Assembly (NCBI RefSeq): GCF_015594925.2
Contig: NZ_CP087590.1
Span: 2,728,001 to 2,792,000 of the forward strand
Length of the DNA: 64,000 nucleotides
Direction: 5' to 3'
Source of the DNA: Vibrio sp. VB16
Lineage (GTDB): Bacteria; Pseudomonadota; Gammaproteobacteria; Enterobacterales; Vibrionaceae
The translations under genes were made by a program, and so were the position numbers. The notes below the pieces were generated by a model that was given only the letters and a program-made list of their open reading frames with translations, was not told where the DNA came from and searched no databases. This document shows positions 42,554-49,732 of this stretch, piece after piece. The first letter of the stretch is position 1. Each line of letters begins with the position of its first letter.

Positions 42554-43159
42554 ATGAAAATAATTCAAAAATACTGTATCTATTTGTCCCTGATTTTTTT
42601 CGTTTCTGCTTGTAGCACCCTCCCTAAAGAATCGGCCATTAATGTAGAATGGGAAAAACACAGTACACAGCTCTCAAACATTCGTTCATTTCAGGCTACG
42701 GGCAAACTGGGTTATCGAGGCCCAAAAGATACCGTTAGTTTGAATTTTTATTGGAAACATACTGAAAAAGACAGCGAATTACGTTTGATCAACTTTCTCG
42801 GCTCTACTGTATTAACGCTCATTATGACACCGGACGGTTCCAAGGTGATCACCAGTGATGACCAAATCTACGAAAATAAAGACGCCAACTTGTTATTCGC
42901 AGAGTTAACTGGTTTAGAATTTCCGGTATCTCAATTGAAACATTGGATAAAAGGTCTCCCAATTCAGGCAGACGACTACCAATTTAATGAAACTAACACA
43001 TTAAAATCTTTACAAAAAAGAAGCAGAAACCGTAACTGGACATTAGATTACACCCGCTATCAAGATTACGATGGCCTGCCGCTACCAAATCAAATGACAC
43101 TAAAATCCACAGACACCAAAATTAAAATCGCTGTTTCTAAATGGGTAATAAATTCATGA
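42554..43159 (+). CDS. lolB: Outer-membrane lipoprotein receptor LolB
   Basis: This 201-residue lipoprotein accepts lipoproteins from LolA at the outer membrane. The lipobox is FFVSACS. Supporting segments include GKLGYRGPKDTVSLNFYW and LTGLEFPVSQLKHWIKGLP. The ATG at 42554 is preferred over a TTG nine bases upstream. Its TGA overlaps the ispE ATG. The position between hemA and ispE is the classical one. Confidence 0.93.
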   Translation: MKIIQKYCIYLSLIFFVSACSTLPKESAINVEWEKHSTQLSNIRSFQATGKLGYRGPKDTVSLNFYWKHTEKDSELRLINFLGSTVLTLIMTPDGSKVITSDDQIYENKDANLLFAELTGLEFPVSQLKHWIKGLPIQADDYQFNETNTLKSLQKRSRNRNWTLDYTRYQDYDGLPLPNQMTLKSTDTKIKIAVSKWVINS

Positions 43160-44022
43160 TAACTCAGTCGACTTCTTGGCCCTCCCCTGCAAAGCTTAAT
43201 CTCTTTCTTTATATCAACAATAGAAGAGAAGATGGGTACCACGAGCTTCAAACACTATTCCAGTTTTTAGATTATTGCGACACCCTAACTATCCAAGCCA
43301 ATTCCTCTGACAAGATTACGCTTACCCCTGAACTTAAAGGCGTACCTGTCGAGAGCAATTTGATATGGAAAGCCGCTATAGCGCTTAAAGAAAAGACTCA
43401 GGTTTCCTACGGTGCTGATATCCATTTGGAAAAAAGGTTACCCATGGGTGGTGGTATTGGCGGCGGTTCTTCTAATGCTGCGACCGTACTTGTCGCATTA
43501 AATTTTCTCTGGCAGCTTAATTTAACCTCTGATGAGTTGGCTGATATTGGTTTACAACTAGGTGCTGATGTCCCAATTTTTGTGAAAGGCTTTTCGGCAT
43601 TTGCAGAAGGAGTGGGAGAACGATTAGAAAAAGTAACCCCAGAAGAGAAGTGGTATCTGGTGGTTAAGCCTGATGTGAGCATATCAACAGCAGAAATTTT
43701 TTCTCATCCTGACTTGACCAGAAATACCCCAAAGCGAGCTATAGCTGAGCTGTTAACTGGATCACAAGTAAACGATTGCGAAAAAATTGTCCGATTACTT
43801 TATCCAGAGGTTGATAAGCAACTTTCATGGCTGTTACAATATGCGCCGTCAAGATTGACGGGTACAGGGTCATGTCTGTTTTCTGAGTTTAACAACAAAC
43901 TCGATGCAGAGAGAATTCGTGCTAAACTTCCTGACGCTGTTTTAAGTTTTATTGCACAAGGGAAAAACCGTTCCCTATTGCATAAAACACTCACCAGTTA
44001 CAAAAAATCTTTAGCTGAATAG
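43156..44022 (+). CDS. ispE: 4-diphosphocytidyl-2-C-methylerythritol kinase IspE
   Basis: This 288-residue GHMP kinase of the MEP isoprenoid pathway has the N-terminal WPSPAKLNLFLYI and the ATP-binding glycine-rich motif PMGGGIGGGSSNAATVL. The C-terminal GHMP motif is RLTGTGSCLFSEF. The ATG at 43156 overlaps the lolB stop (ATGA). An ATG at 43141 would add five residues inside lolB. Confidence 0.95.
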   Translation: MITQSTSWPSPAKLNLFLYINNRREDGYHELQTLFQFLDYCDTLTIQANSSDKITLTPELKGVPVESNLIWKAAIALKEKTQVSYGADIHLEKRLPMGGGIGGGSSNAATVLVALNFLWQLNLTSDELADIGLQLGADVPIFVKGFSAFAEGVGERLEKVTPEEKWYLVVKPDVSISTAEIFSHPDLTRNTPKRAIAELLTGSQVNDCEKIVRLLYPEVDKQLSWLLQYAPSRLTGTGSCLFSEFNNKLDAERIRAKLPDAVLSFIAQGKNRSLLHKTLTSYKKSLAE

Positions 44023-44092
44023 ATTAAAGAATGAGTAACTCGTGAACACCCAACCTAATTTAAAAACTGGACGCAACCCCGAGGTTTCCACT

Positions 44093-45037
44093 GTGCCTGA
44101 TATGAAGCTATTTGCTGGTAACGCTACACCTGAACTAGCCCAACGTATTGCTGATCGTCTCTATATTTCTCTTGGTGACGCTACTGTTGACCGTTTCTCT
44201 GATGGAGAAATAGCGGTTCAAATAAACGAGAATGTTCGTGGTAGTGACGTATTCATCATCCAATCAACCTGTGCTCCTACTAATGATAACCTAATGGAAT
44301 TAGTAGTAATGATTGATGCAATGCGCCGTGCTTCCGCAGGCCGTATTACTGCTGTTATCCCTTACTTCGGATATGCTCGACAAGACAGACGCGTTCGTTC
44401 TGCTCGTGTGCCTATCACTGCAAAAGTCGTTGCTGACTTTCTGTCTAACGTGGGTGTTGATCGAGTATTAACTATCGACCTTCATGCTGAGCAGATTCAA
44501 GGTTTCTTCGATGTCCCTGTAGATAACATCTTCGGTACGCCAGTTCTTCTAGAAGATATGGCAGCCCGTGGTCTAGAAGACCCTGTGGTCGTTTCACCAG
44601 ATCTTGGTGGCGTTGTTCGTGCACGTGCAACTGCGAAGGCGTTAGGAAATATTGATATTGCTATCGTAGACAAACGTCGTCCACGCGCCAATGTATCGGA
44701 AGTAATGAACCTGATTGGTGAAGTAGAAGGCCGTGACTGTGTTATCGTCGATGACATGATCGATACTGGTGGCACACTTTGTAAGGCAGCAGAAGCACTT
44801 AAACAGCGTGGAGCTAAGCGTGTATTCGCATACGCAACACACGCCGTGTTCTCGGGCAATGCAGCCAAGAACATCAAAAACTCAGTGATCGACCAAGTTA
44901 TCATTACCGATTCCATTACCCTTTCTAAGGAAATGGCAGCAACAGGTAAAGTAACGCAGTTGACTCTATCTAGCATGCTTGCTGAAGCGATTCGTCGTAT
45001 CAGCAACGAAGAATCTATTTCAGCTATGTTTAGTTAA
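44093..45037 (+). CDS. prs: Ribose-phosphate pyrophosphokinase Prs
   Basis: This 314-residue PRPP synthetase has the conserved YFGYARQDRRVRSARVPI, the DLHAEQIQGFF and the PRPP-binding CVIVDDMIDTGGT motifs. The GTG at 44093 (VPDMKLFAGNATPE) is chosen because the E. coli protein starts at the same place and GAGG lies 9 bases upstream. A GTG at 44042 would add 17 residues not found in the family. It is essential for nucleotide, His and Trp synthesis. Confidence 0.96.
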   Translation: MPDMKLFAGNATPELAQRIADRLYISLGDATVDRFSDGEIAVQINENVRGSDVFIIQSTCAPTNDNLMELVVMIDAMRRASAGRITAVIPYFGYARQDRRVRSARVPITAKVVADFLSNVGVDRVLTIDLHAEQIQGFFDVPVDNIFGTPVLLEDMAARGLEDPVVVSPDLGGVVRARATAKALGNIDIAIVDKRRPRANVSEVMNLIGEVEGRDCVIVDDMIDTGGTLCKAAEALKQRGAKRVFAYATHAVFSGNAAKNIKNSVIDQVIITDSITLSKEMAATGKVTQLTLSSMLAEAIRRISNEESISAMFS

Positions 45038-45107
45038 GACGATTTAGCTTAAGACGGTTTGTCAGCACGGTTTTAGTTTGTCGCTATAAATAACCGTTAA
45101 TCTTATT

Positions 45108-45137
45108 AAAAACACCTCTTTAGAAGGGGTGTTTTTT
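45108..45137 (+). terminator. Terminator after prs
   Basis: AAAACACCTCTT-TAG-AAGGGGTGTTTT with one wobble pair is followed by a T run. Confidence 0.9.
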
Positions 45138-45231
45138 TGTGTTGTGGAAACCCATATTTAGTGCCTCGCACCTTGAAGTACTTTTATGCTACTATACGGC
45201 GCTTTTTGAAAATCCAAGAGAGATCCTAACC

Positions 45232-45822
45232 GTGAGTCAAGAGATTAAACTGCTCGTAGGTCTGGCAAACCCAGGTCCTGAATATGCGAAGACCCGACAT
45301 AACGCCGGAGCATGGGTTGTTGAAGAATTGGCACGAGTCCACAATATAGCATTAAAGAATGAATCAAAGTTCTTTGGTTATACTGGACGTATCATGGTAA
45401 ATGGTGACGATTTACGTCTTCTCATTCCGACCACGTTTATGAATTTGTCAGGAAAGGCTGTTGCTTCTGTTGCCAAGTTCTACCAAATCAAGCCTGAAGA
45501 AATCATGATCGCTCATGATGAACTTGATCTCCCTCCCGGGGTAGGTAAGTTTAAAAAAGGGGGCGGCCACGGTGGCCATAACGGTTTAAAAGACTCAATT
45601 AGCAGACTAGGTAATAACAAAGAATTTTACCGCTTACGGATTGGCATTGGCCATCCGGGGCATAAAGATAGGGTATCTGGCTATGTATTGGGTAGAGCCC
45701 CAGCAAAAGAGCAAGAATGTATTGATGCTGTCGTAGATGAATCTGTCCGCAGCTTAGATATCTTACTCAAAGACGGCATAGCCAAAGCACAAAATCGCTT
45801 ACACACGTTCAAAGCAGAATAA
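45232..45822 (+). CDS. pth: Peptidyl-tRNA hydrolase Pth
   Basis: This 196-residue hydrolase recycles peptidyl-tRNA. It contains VGLANPGPEYAKTRHNAG with the catalytic histidine, the IPTTFMNLSGKAV strand and the HDELDLPPG motif with the active aspartate. GTG at 45232 (VSQEIKLLVGLANPG) is chosen because the longer ORF to 45139 overlaps the terminator and has an unrelated aromatic leader. It is followed by ychF, the usual partner. Confidence 0.95.
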   Translation: MSQEIKLLVGLANPGPEYAKTRHNAGAWVVEELARVHNIALKNESKFFGYTGRIMVNGDDLRLLIPTTFMNLSGKAVASVAKFYQIKPEEIMIAHDELDLPPGVGKFKKGGGHGGHNGLKDSISRLGNNKEFYRLRIGIGHPGHKDRVSGYVLGRAPAKEQECIDAVVDESVRSLDILLKDGIAKAQNRLHTFKAE

Positions 45823-45832
45823 GGTTTATATC

Positions 45833-46924
45833 ATGGGTTTCAAATGTGGCATCGTTGGTCTACCAAACGTAGGTAAATCGACTCTGTTTAACGCACTAAC
45901 TAAAGCTGGTATCGAAGCAGCAAACTTTCCATTTTGTACTATCGAGCCTAACACTGGCATAGTACCTGTGCCTGATTTACGTCTAGATGCACTAGCAAAG
46001 ATTGTTAACCCTCAAAAAATCCTACCGACGACTATGGAGTTTGTGGACATAGCAGGCCTCGTTGCTGGAGCATCTAAAGGTGAAGGTCTAGGGAATAAAT
46101 TCCTTGCTAATATCCGTGAAACAGATGCAATTGGTCACGTGGTTCGTTGCTTTGAAGATGAAAACATCGTTCACGTTGCAGGTAAAATATCGCCTTTAGA
46201 CGATATTGAAATCATCAATTTAGAGCTTGCTCTTGCAGACTTAGATACTTGTGAGCGAGCAATTCATCGCCAGGCAAAACGAGCCAAGGGCGGCGACAAA
46301 GACGCTAAATTCGAAGTGATTGTACTAGAAAAACTTCTGCCTATTTTAACAGAAGGTGGCATGGCGAGAACGGTTCAGCTAGCGAAAGAAGAGTTGAAAG
46401 CGGTAGATTACTTAAACTTCTTAACGTTAAAGCCGACGATGTACATCGCTAACGTGAGTGAAGATGGCTTTGAAAATAACCCATTCCTTGATCAAGTACG
46501 CAAATTTGCAGAAAACGAAAACAATGTAGTCGTTCCTGTATGCGCCGCCATCGAGTCTGAACTTTCTGAACTAGACGATGAAGATCGCGCTGAGTTTCTT
46601 GAAGACATGGGCATAGAAGAGCCTGGTTTGAACCGTGTGATTCGTTCAGGCTATGATCTACTTACGCTACAGACATACTTTACCGCTGGTGTAAAAGAAG
46701 TTCGCGCATGGACAATCCCAATTGGTGCCACTGCACCACAGTCAGCAGGTAAGATCCATACTGATTTTGAGAAAGGCTTCATCCGTGCAGAAGTCGTTGG
46801 CTACGATGATTTCATCCAATTCAGCGGCGAAAGTGGTGCAAAAGAAGCAGGGAAATGGCGCTTAGAAGGTAAAGATTACATCGTTAAAGATGGGGATGTT
46901 GTTCACTTCCGTTTTAACGTGTAA
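45833..46924 (+). CDS. ychF: Ribosome-associated ATPase/GTPase YchF
   Basis: This 363-residue Obg-family P-loop protein (OLA1 type) has G1 GLPNVGKSTLFNAL, G3 FVDIAGLVAGASKGEGLG and a C-terminal TGS-like domain (RAWTIPIGATAPQSAGKIH). YchF proteins prefer ATP. It is implicated in translation and stress responses. It lies 10 bases after pth. Confidence 0.96.
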   Translation: MGFKCGIVGLPNVGKSTLFNALTKAGIEAANFPFCTIEPNTGIVPVPDLRLDALAKIVNPQKILPTTMEFVDIAGLVAGASKGEGLGNKFLANIRETDAIGHVVRCFEDENIVHVAGKISPLDDIEIINLELALADLDTCERAIHRQAKRAKGGDKDAKFEVIVLEKLLPILTEGGMARTVQLAKEELKAVDYLNFLTLKPTMYIANVSEDGFENNPFLDQVRKFAENENNVVVPVCAAIESELSELDDEDRAEFLEDMGIEEPGLNRVIRSGYDLLTLQTYFTAGVKEVRAWTIPIGATAPQSAGKIHTDFEKGFIRAEVVGYDDFIQFSGESGAKEAGKWRLEGKDYIVKDGDVVHFRFNV

Positions 46925-46949
46925 CCAAAACACTGAATCAGTTCTAAAT

Positions 46950-46975
46950 AAAGCCACTTTTATTAAGTGGCTTTT
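46950..46975 (+). terminator. Terminator after ychF
   Basis: AAAGCCACTT-TTATT-AAGTGGCTTT is followed by TTC. It separates the pth-ychF unit from the tRNA array. Confidence 0.9.
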
Positions 46976-47123
46976 TCATATCTGTTAAAATCATCGCTTC
47001 ATTTTTTATTGTTAATAATCCAATTTAATGGAGAAATGTAATTAGTTTTTAAGCAAAAAAAGCCATCTTTGTTTAAAAAAGACGCGAACAGTCTTTTTAG
47101 TGGGATTTATGCAAAAAAATAGG

Positions 47124-47152
47124 TTGACGGTTTTCCTACAGATCCGCATAAT
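47124..47152 (+). promoter_or_regulatory. Promoter of the tRNA array
   Basis: TTGACG and CATAAT are 17 bp apart, followed by a GC-rich discriminator GCGCTCCG as expected for a stringently controlled stable-RNA promoter. It is 46 bases upstream of the first tRNA-Met. Confidence 0.85.
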
Positions 47153-47198
47153 GCGCTCCGTTCTTGTCGCTGGCCGTACGGTTAGAGAATGAGAATTT

Positions 47199-47275
47199 GG
47201 CTACGTAGCTCAGCTGGTTAGAGCACATCACTCATAATGATGGGGTCACAGGTTCAAATCCCGTCGTAGCCACCA
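47199..47275 (+). tRNA. tRNA-Met elongator (CAT), copy 1
   Basis: The 77-nt cloverleaf has acceptor GGCTACG/CGTAGCC, anticodon arm CATCA-CTCATAA-TGATG and encoded ACCA. It is nearly identical to E. coli metT and metU elongator tRNA-Met. It leads the array as in the E. coli metT operon. Confidence 0.96.
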
Positions 47276-47329
47276 TATTTGCTTTTCTAGATAGACTAAT
47301 TCTACTATCTAGAAATTATAAAAAGATTT

Positions 47330-47414
47330 GCGGAAGTGGCGGAATTGGTAGACGCACCAGATTTAGGTTCTGGCGCCGCAAGGTGTGAGAGTTCAAGTCT
47401 CTCCTTCCGCACCA
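47330..47414 (+). tRNA. tRNA-Leu (TAG), copy 1
   Basis: This is an 85-nt type II tRNA with acceptor GCGGAAG/CTTCCGC, anticodon arm CCAGA-TTTAGGT-TCTGG, a long variable arm and CCA. It is the counterpart of E. coli leuW. Confidence 0.96.
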
Positions 47415-47421
47415 TATTTGT

Positions 47422-47496
47422 TGGGTTATCGCCAAGCGGTAAGGCACTGGCTTTTGATGCCAGCATTCCCTGGTTCGAATCCAGGTAACCCAGCCA
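47422..47496 (+). tRNA. tRNA-Gln (TTG), copy 1, TGGGTTA allele
   Basis: This is a 75-nt tRNA with acceptor TGGGTTA/TAACCCA, anticodon arm CTGGC-TTTTGAT-GCCAG and T arm CCTGG-TTCGAAT-CCAGG. GCCA is encoded. Confidence 0.96.
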
Positions 47497-47776
47497 TATT
47501 GAAGATGGTTCGAGTAACTTTAGTTTTAAAACTTTAGATGCCAGCATTCACTGGTTCTCTCTTGTTCTAAATCTAGCCGGTAACCCGACCATAATTGGTA
47601 AGTGGTTCGAGTAATGCAGCTACAACGTTTGATTACCAGCATCCCTGGTTCCCTCTCGTTAAAGTCTAGCAGGTAACTCGACCATAATTGGCAAGTGGTT
47701 CGAGTAATGCAGTTACAACGTTTGATACCAGCAACCCTGGTTCCCTCTCGTTATAATCTAGCAGGTAACCCGACCA
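47497..47776 (+). repeat. Three tandem tRNA-Gln-like degenerate repeats (R1-R3)
   Basis: Three copies of 95, 93 and 92 bases (47497-47591, 47592-47684, 47685-47776) follow tRNA-Gln copy 1. Each keeps a Gln-like anticodon segment (about GTTTGATACCAGCA), a CTGGTTC T-arm start, an inserted stretch and a 3' end GGTAACCCGACCA resembling the tRNA-Gln acceptor. The 5' half is unlike a tRNA, so they cannot fold as functional tRNAs. Confidence 0.85.
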
Positions 47777-47794
47777 TAAATAAAAAAGTACTTT

Positions 47795-47823
47795 TTGTAC
47801 TGTTAAAAGGGCGAACTTTATAT
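47795..47823 (+). promoter_or_regulatory. Possible internal promoter before tRNA-Met copy 2
   Basis: TTGTAC and TTATAT are 17 bp apart, 24 bases upstream of tRNA-Met copy 2. The -35 overlaps a small hairpin AGTAC-TTTTT-GTACT. The boxes are imperfect. Confidence 0.35.
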
Positions 47824-47847
47824 TATATTGTTTCGCTTGATTTAGAT

Positions 47848-47924
47848 GGCTACGTAGCTCAGCTGGTTAGAGCACATCACTCATAATGATGGGGTCACAG
47901 GTTCAAATCCCGTCGTAGCCACCA
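47848..47924 (+). tRNA. tRNA-Met elongator (CAT), copy 2
   Basis: It is identical to copy 1 over 77 nt, including AGCTGGTTA in the D arm and TTCAAAT in the T loop. Confidence 0.96.
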
Positions 47925-47982
47925 TAATTAAAACTTGTTTGCTTTTACCAGTTAGCAAAGAAGTCTGTAGAAAATTTGAGAC

Positions 47983-48067
47983 GCGGAAGTGGCGGAATTG
48001 GTAGACGCACCAGATTTAGGTTCTGGCGCCGCAAGGTGTGAGAGTTCAAGTCTCTCCTTCCGCACCA
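47983..48067 (+). tRNA. tRNA-Leu (TAG), copy 2
   Basis: It is the same 85-nt sequence as Leu copy 1 and follows tRNA-Met copy 2 by 58 bases. Confidence 0.96.
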
Positions 48068-48093
48068 TCTCATATTTTCTACAACAGATTTAC

Positions 48094-48178
48094 GCGGAAG
48101 TGGCGGAATTGGTAGACGCACCAGATTTAGGTTCTGGCGCCGCAAGGTGTGAGAGTTCAAGTCTCTCCTTCCGCACCA
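48094..48178 (+). tRNA. tRNA-Leu (TAG), copy 3
   Basis: It is identical to Leu copy 2, separated by 26 bases. The short spacers before copies 3 and 7 are alike (TCTACAACA), indicating duplication of a Leu-Leu pair. Confidence 0.96.
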
Positions 48179-48185
48179 TATTTGT

Positions 48186-48260
48186 TGGGCTATCGCCAAG
48201 CGGTAAGGCACTGGCTTTTGATGCCAGCATTCCCTGGTTCGAATCCAGGTAGCCCAGCCA
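48186..48260 (+). tRNA. tRNA-Gln (TTG), copy 2, TGGGCTA allele
   Basis: This 75-nt tRNA differs from Gln copy 1 by a compensated acceptor pair (C6-G67 in place of T6-A67: TGGGCTA/TAGCCCA). All other positions are the same. Confidence 0.96.
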
Positions 48261-48356
48261 TATTTGTAAGTGGTTTGAGTAACCGCAATTTTTAAACTTT
48301 TGATATCAGCATTCACTGGTTCCCTTTAGTTCAAAATCTAGCAGGTAACTCAGCCA
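48261..48356 (+). repeat. tRNA-Gln-like degenerate repeat R4
   Basis: This 96-base remnant follows Gln copy 2. It starts TATTTGT like the spacer before real Gln genes, has CTTTTGATATCAGCATTCA and ends GGTAACTCAGCCA. The T-loop region carries about 13 extra bases relative to tRNA-Gln. Confidence 0.85.
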
Positions 48357-48447
48357 TATTTGTAAGTGGTTTGAGTAATCGTAGTTTAAAGCTCAAGCTA
48401 TACAATTTCTTATTGGATCCAATTCATCTGATAAGAGTACGGAACAT
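48357..48447 (+). repeat. 91-bp spacer, first copy, starting as a tRNA-Gln-like repeat
   Basis: The first about 20 bases match the repeat family, then the sequence diverges into a unique segment ending GAGTACGGAACAT directly before tRNA-Leu copy 4. The same 91 bases recur at 48807-48897 before Leu copy 5. Confidence 0.85.
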
Positions 48448-48532
48448 GCGGAAGTGGCGGAATTGGTAGACGCACCAGATTTAGGTTCTGGCGCCGCAAG
48501 GTGTGAGAGTTCAAGTCTCTCCTTCCGCACCA
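48448..48532 (+). tRNA. tRNA-Leu (TAG), copy 4
   Basis: The sequence is identical to Leu copy 1 (85 nt). It is followed 7 bases later by Gln copy 3. Confidence 0.96.
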
Positions 48533-48539
48533 TATTTGT

Positions 48540-48614
48540 TGGGCTATCGCCAAGCGGTAAGGCACTGGCTTTTGATGCCAGCATTCCCTGGTTCGAATCC
48601 AGGTAGCCCAGCCA
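48540..48614 (+). tRNA. tRNA-Gln (TTG), copy 3, TGGGCTA allele
   Basis: It is the same as Gln copy 2, with the TGGGCTA/TAGCCCA acceptor. Confidence 0.96.
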
Positions 48615-48806
48615 TATTTGTAAGTGGTTTGAGTAACCGCAATTTTTAAACTTTTGATATCAGCATTCACTGGTTCCCTTTAGTTCAAAATCTAGCAGGT
48701 AACCCAGCCATATTTGTAAGTGGTTTGAGTAACCGCAATTTTTAAACTTTTGATATCAGCATTCACTGGTTCCCTTTAGTTCAAAATCTAGCAGGTAGCC
48801 CAGCCA
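48615..48806 (+). repeat. Two tandem tRNA-Gln-like degenerate repeats (R5-R6)
   Basis: Two 96-base copies (48615-48710 and 48711-48806) are almost identical to R4. R5 ends GGTAACCCAGCCA and R6 ends GGTAGCCCAGCCA, so R6 carries the acceptor allele of the neighbouring functional Gln copies 2 and 3. Confidence 0.87.
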
Positions 48807-48897
48807 TATTTGTAAGTGGTTTGAGTAATCGTAGTTTAAAGCTCAAGCTATACAATTTCTTATTGGATCCAATTCATCTGATAAGAGTACGGAACAT
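48807..48897 (+). repeat. 91-bp spacer, second copy
   Basis: It is identical by eye to 48357-48447 and directly precedes Leu copy 5. The block Gln-repeat(s)-spacer-Leu has been duplicated. Confidence 0.85.
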
Positions 48898-48982
48898 GCG
48901 GAAGTGGCGGAATTGGTAGACGCACCAGATTTAGGTTCTGGCGCCGCAAGGTGTGAGAGTTCAAGTCTCTCCTTCCGCACCA
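48898..48982 (+). tRNA. tRNA-Leu (TAG), copy 5
   Basis: The sequence is identical to Leu copy 4 and has the same 5' spacer. Confidence 0.96.
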
Positions 48983-48989
48983 TATTTGT

Positions 48990-49064
48990 TGGGTTATCGC
49001 CAAGCGGTAAGGCACTGGCTTTTGATGCCAGCATTCCCTGGTTCGAATCCAGGTAACCCAGCCA
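48990..49064 (+). tRNA. tRNA-Gln (TTG), copy 4, TGGGTTA allele
   Basis: This is a 75-nt tRNA with the TGGGTTA/TAACCCA acceptor, like Gln copy 1. Confidence 0.96.
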
Positions 49065-49248
49065 TATTTATGAATGGTTGTATTGACCACTAGAGACTTT
49101 TGATACCAGCATTCACTGGTTCCCTTTAGTTTAAAATCTAGCAGGTAACCCAGCCATATTTATGAATGGTTGTACTGACCACTAGAGACTTTTGATACCA
49201 GTATTCACTGGTTCCCTTTAGTTTAAAATCTAGCAGGTAACCCAACCA
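49065..49248 (+). repeat. Two tandem tRNA-Gln-like degenerate repeats (R7-R8)
   Basis: Two 92-base copies (49065-49156, 49157-49248) differ from each other at few positions. They have a different 5' half from R4-R6 (ATGAATGGTTGTATTGACC) but the same 3' part, ending GGTAACCCAGCCA and GGTAACCCAACCA. A partial, more decayed copy continues to about 49310. Confidence 0.85.
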
Positions 49249-49362
49249 TATTGGTAAGTGGTTTGAGTAATGCGAGTATAACCTAACTAGCAACTCGACT
49301 ATGTTACTGGAAATTAGACGTTCTTAATTTCCTTAGGCATTAGGCTGAAAACCTAATGTGAT

Positions 49363-49439
49363 GGCTACGTAGCTCAGTTGGTTAGAGCACATCACTCATA
49401 ATGATGGGGTCACAGGTTCGAATCCCGTCGTAGCCACCA
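49363..49439 (+). tRNA. tRNA-Met elongator (CAT), copy 3
   Basis: It differs from copies 1 and 2 by AGTTGGTTA in the D loop and TTCGAAT in the T loop. In this form it equals, as I recall it, the E. coli elongator tRNA-Met. Confidence 0.96.
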
Positions 49440-49498
49440 TTTATTCAAGCTTATTTGCTTTTACCAATTAGCCGATAGGTCTGTAGACAGTTTGAGAT

Positions 49499-49583
49499 GC
49501 GGAAGTGGCGGAATTGGTAGACGCACCAGATTTAGGTTCTGGCGCCGCAAGGTGTGAGAGTTCAAGTCTCTCCTTCCGCACCA
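49499..49583 (+). tRNA. tRNA-Leu (TAG), copy 6
   Basis: It is identical to the other Leu copies. It follows tRNA-Met copy 3 as in the Met-Leu-Leu unit of copies 2 and 3. Confidence 0.96.
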
Positions 49584-49610
49584 TCTCAAATTTATCTACA
49601 ACAATGTTTT

Positions 49611-49695
49611 GCGGAAGTGGCGGAATTGGTAGACGCACCAGATTTAGGTTCTGGCGCCGTAAGGTGTGAGAGTTCAAGTCTCTCCTTCCGCACCA
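49611..49695 (+). tRNA. tRNA-Leu (TAG), copy 7
   Basis: It has one difference from the other copies, GCCGTAAGG instead of GCCGCAAGG in the variable arm. It is the last tRNA of the array. Confidence 0.96.
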
Positions 49696-49700
49696 TTATA

Positions 49701-49728
49701 AAAAAAGCACTCATTGAGTGCTTTTTTT
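49701..49728. terminator. Terminator of the tRNA array and of ubiF
   Basis: AAAAAAGCACTCATTGAGTGC is followed by TTTTTTT. It is symmetrical and can serve the tRNA transcript and the convergent ubiF, whose stop is 5 bases away. Confidence 0.93.
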
Positions 49729-49732
49729 ATAT

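Noticed and set aside
44042..44092. 17-codon N-terminal extension of Prs
   Set aside because: The family starts at (M/V)PDMKLFAGNATPE, and the GTG at 44093 has GAGG upstream. The extension has no counterpart.
47497..49310. CRISPR-like array in the region of regular repeats
   Set aside because: The units are 92-96 bases, directly adjacent or separated by tRNA genes, derive from tRNA-Gln, and have no unique spacers of constant length.
47305..49677. Short minus- and plus-strand ORFs across the tRNA array (proteins with KERLELSHLAAPEPKSG-like segments)
   Set aside because: They are antisense or sense translations of the repeated tRNA-Leu and tRNA-Gln genes, a common database artefact. They have no ribosome-binding sites and repeat exactly with the tRNAs.
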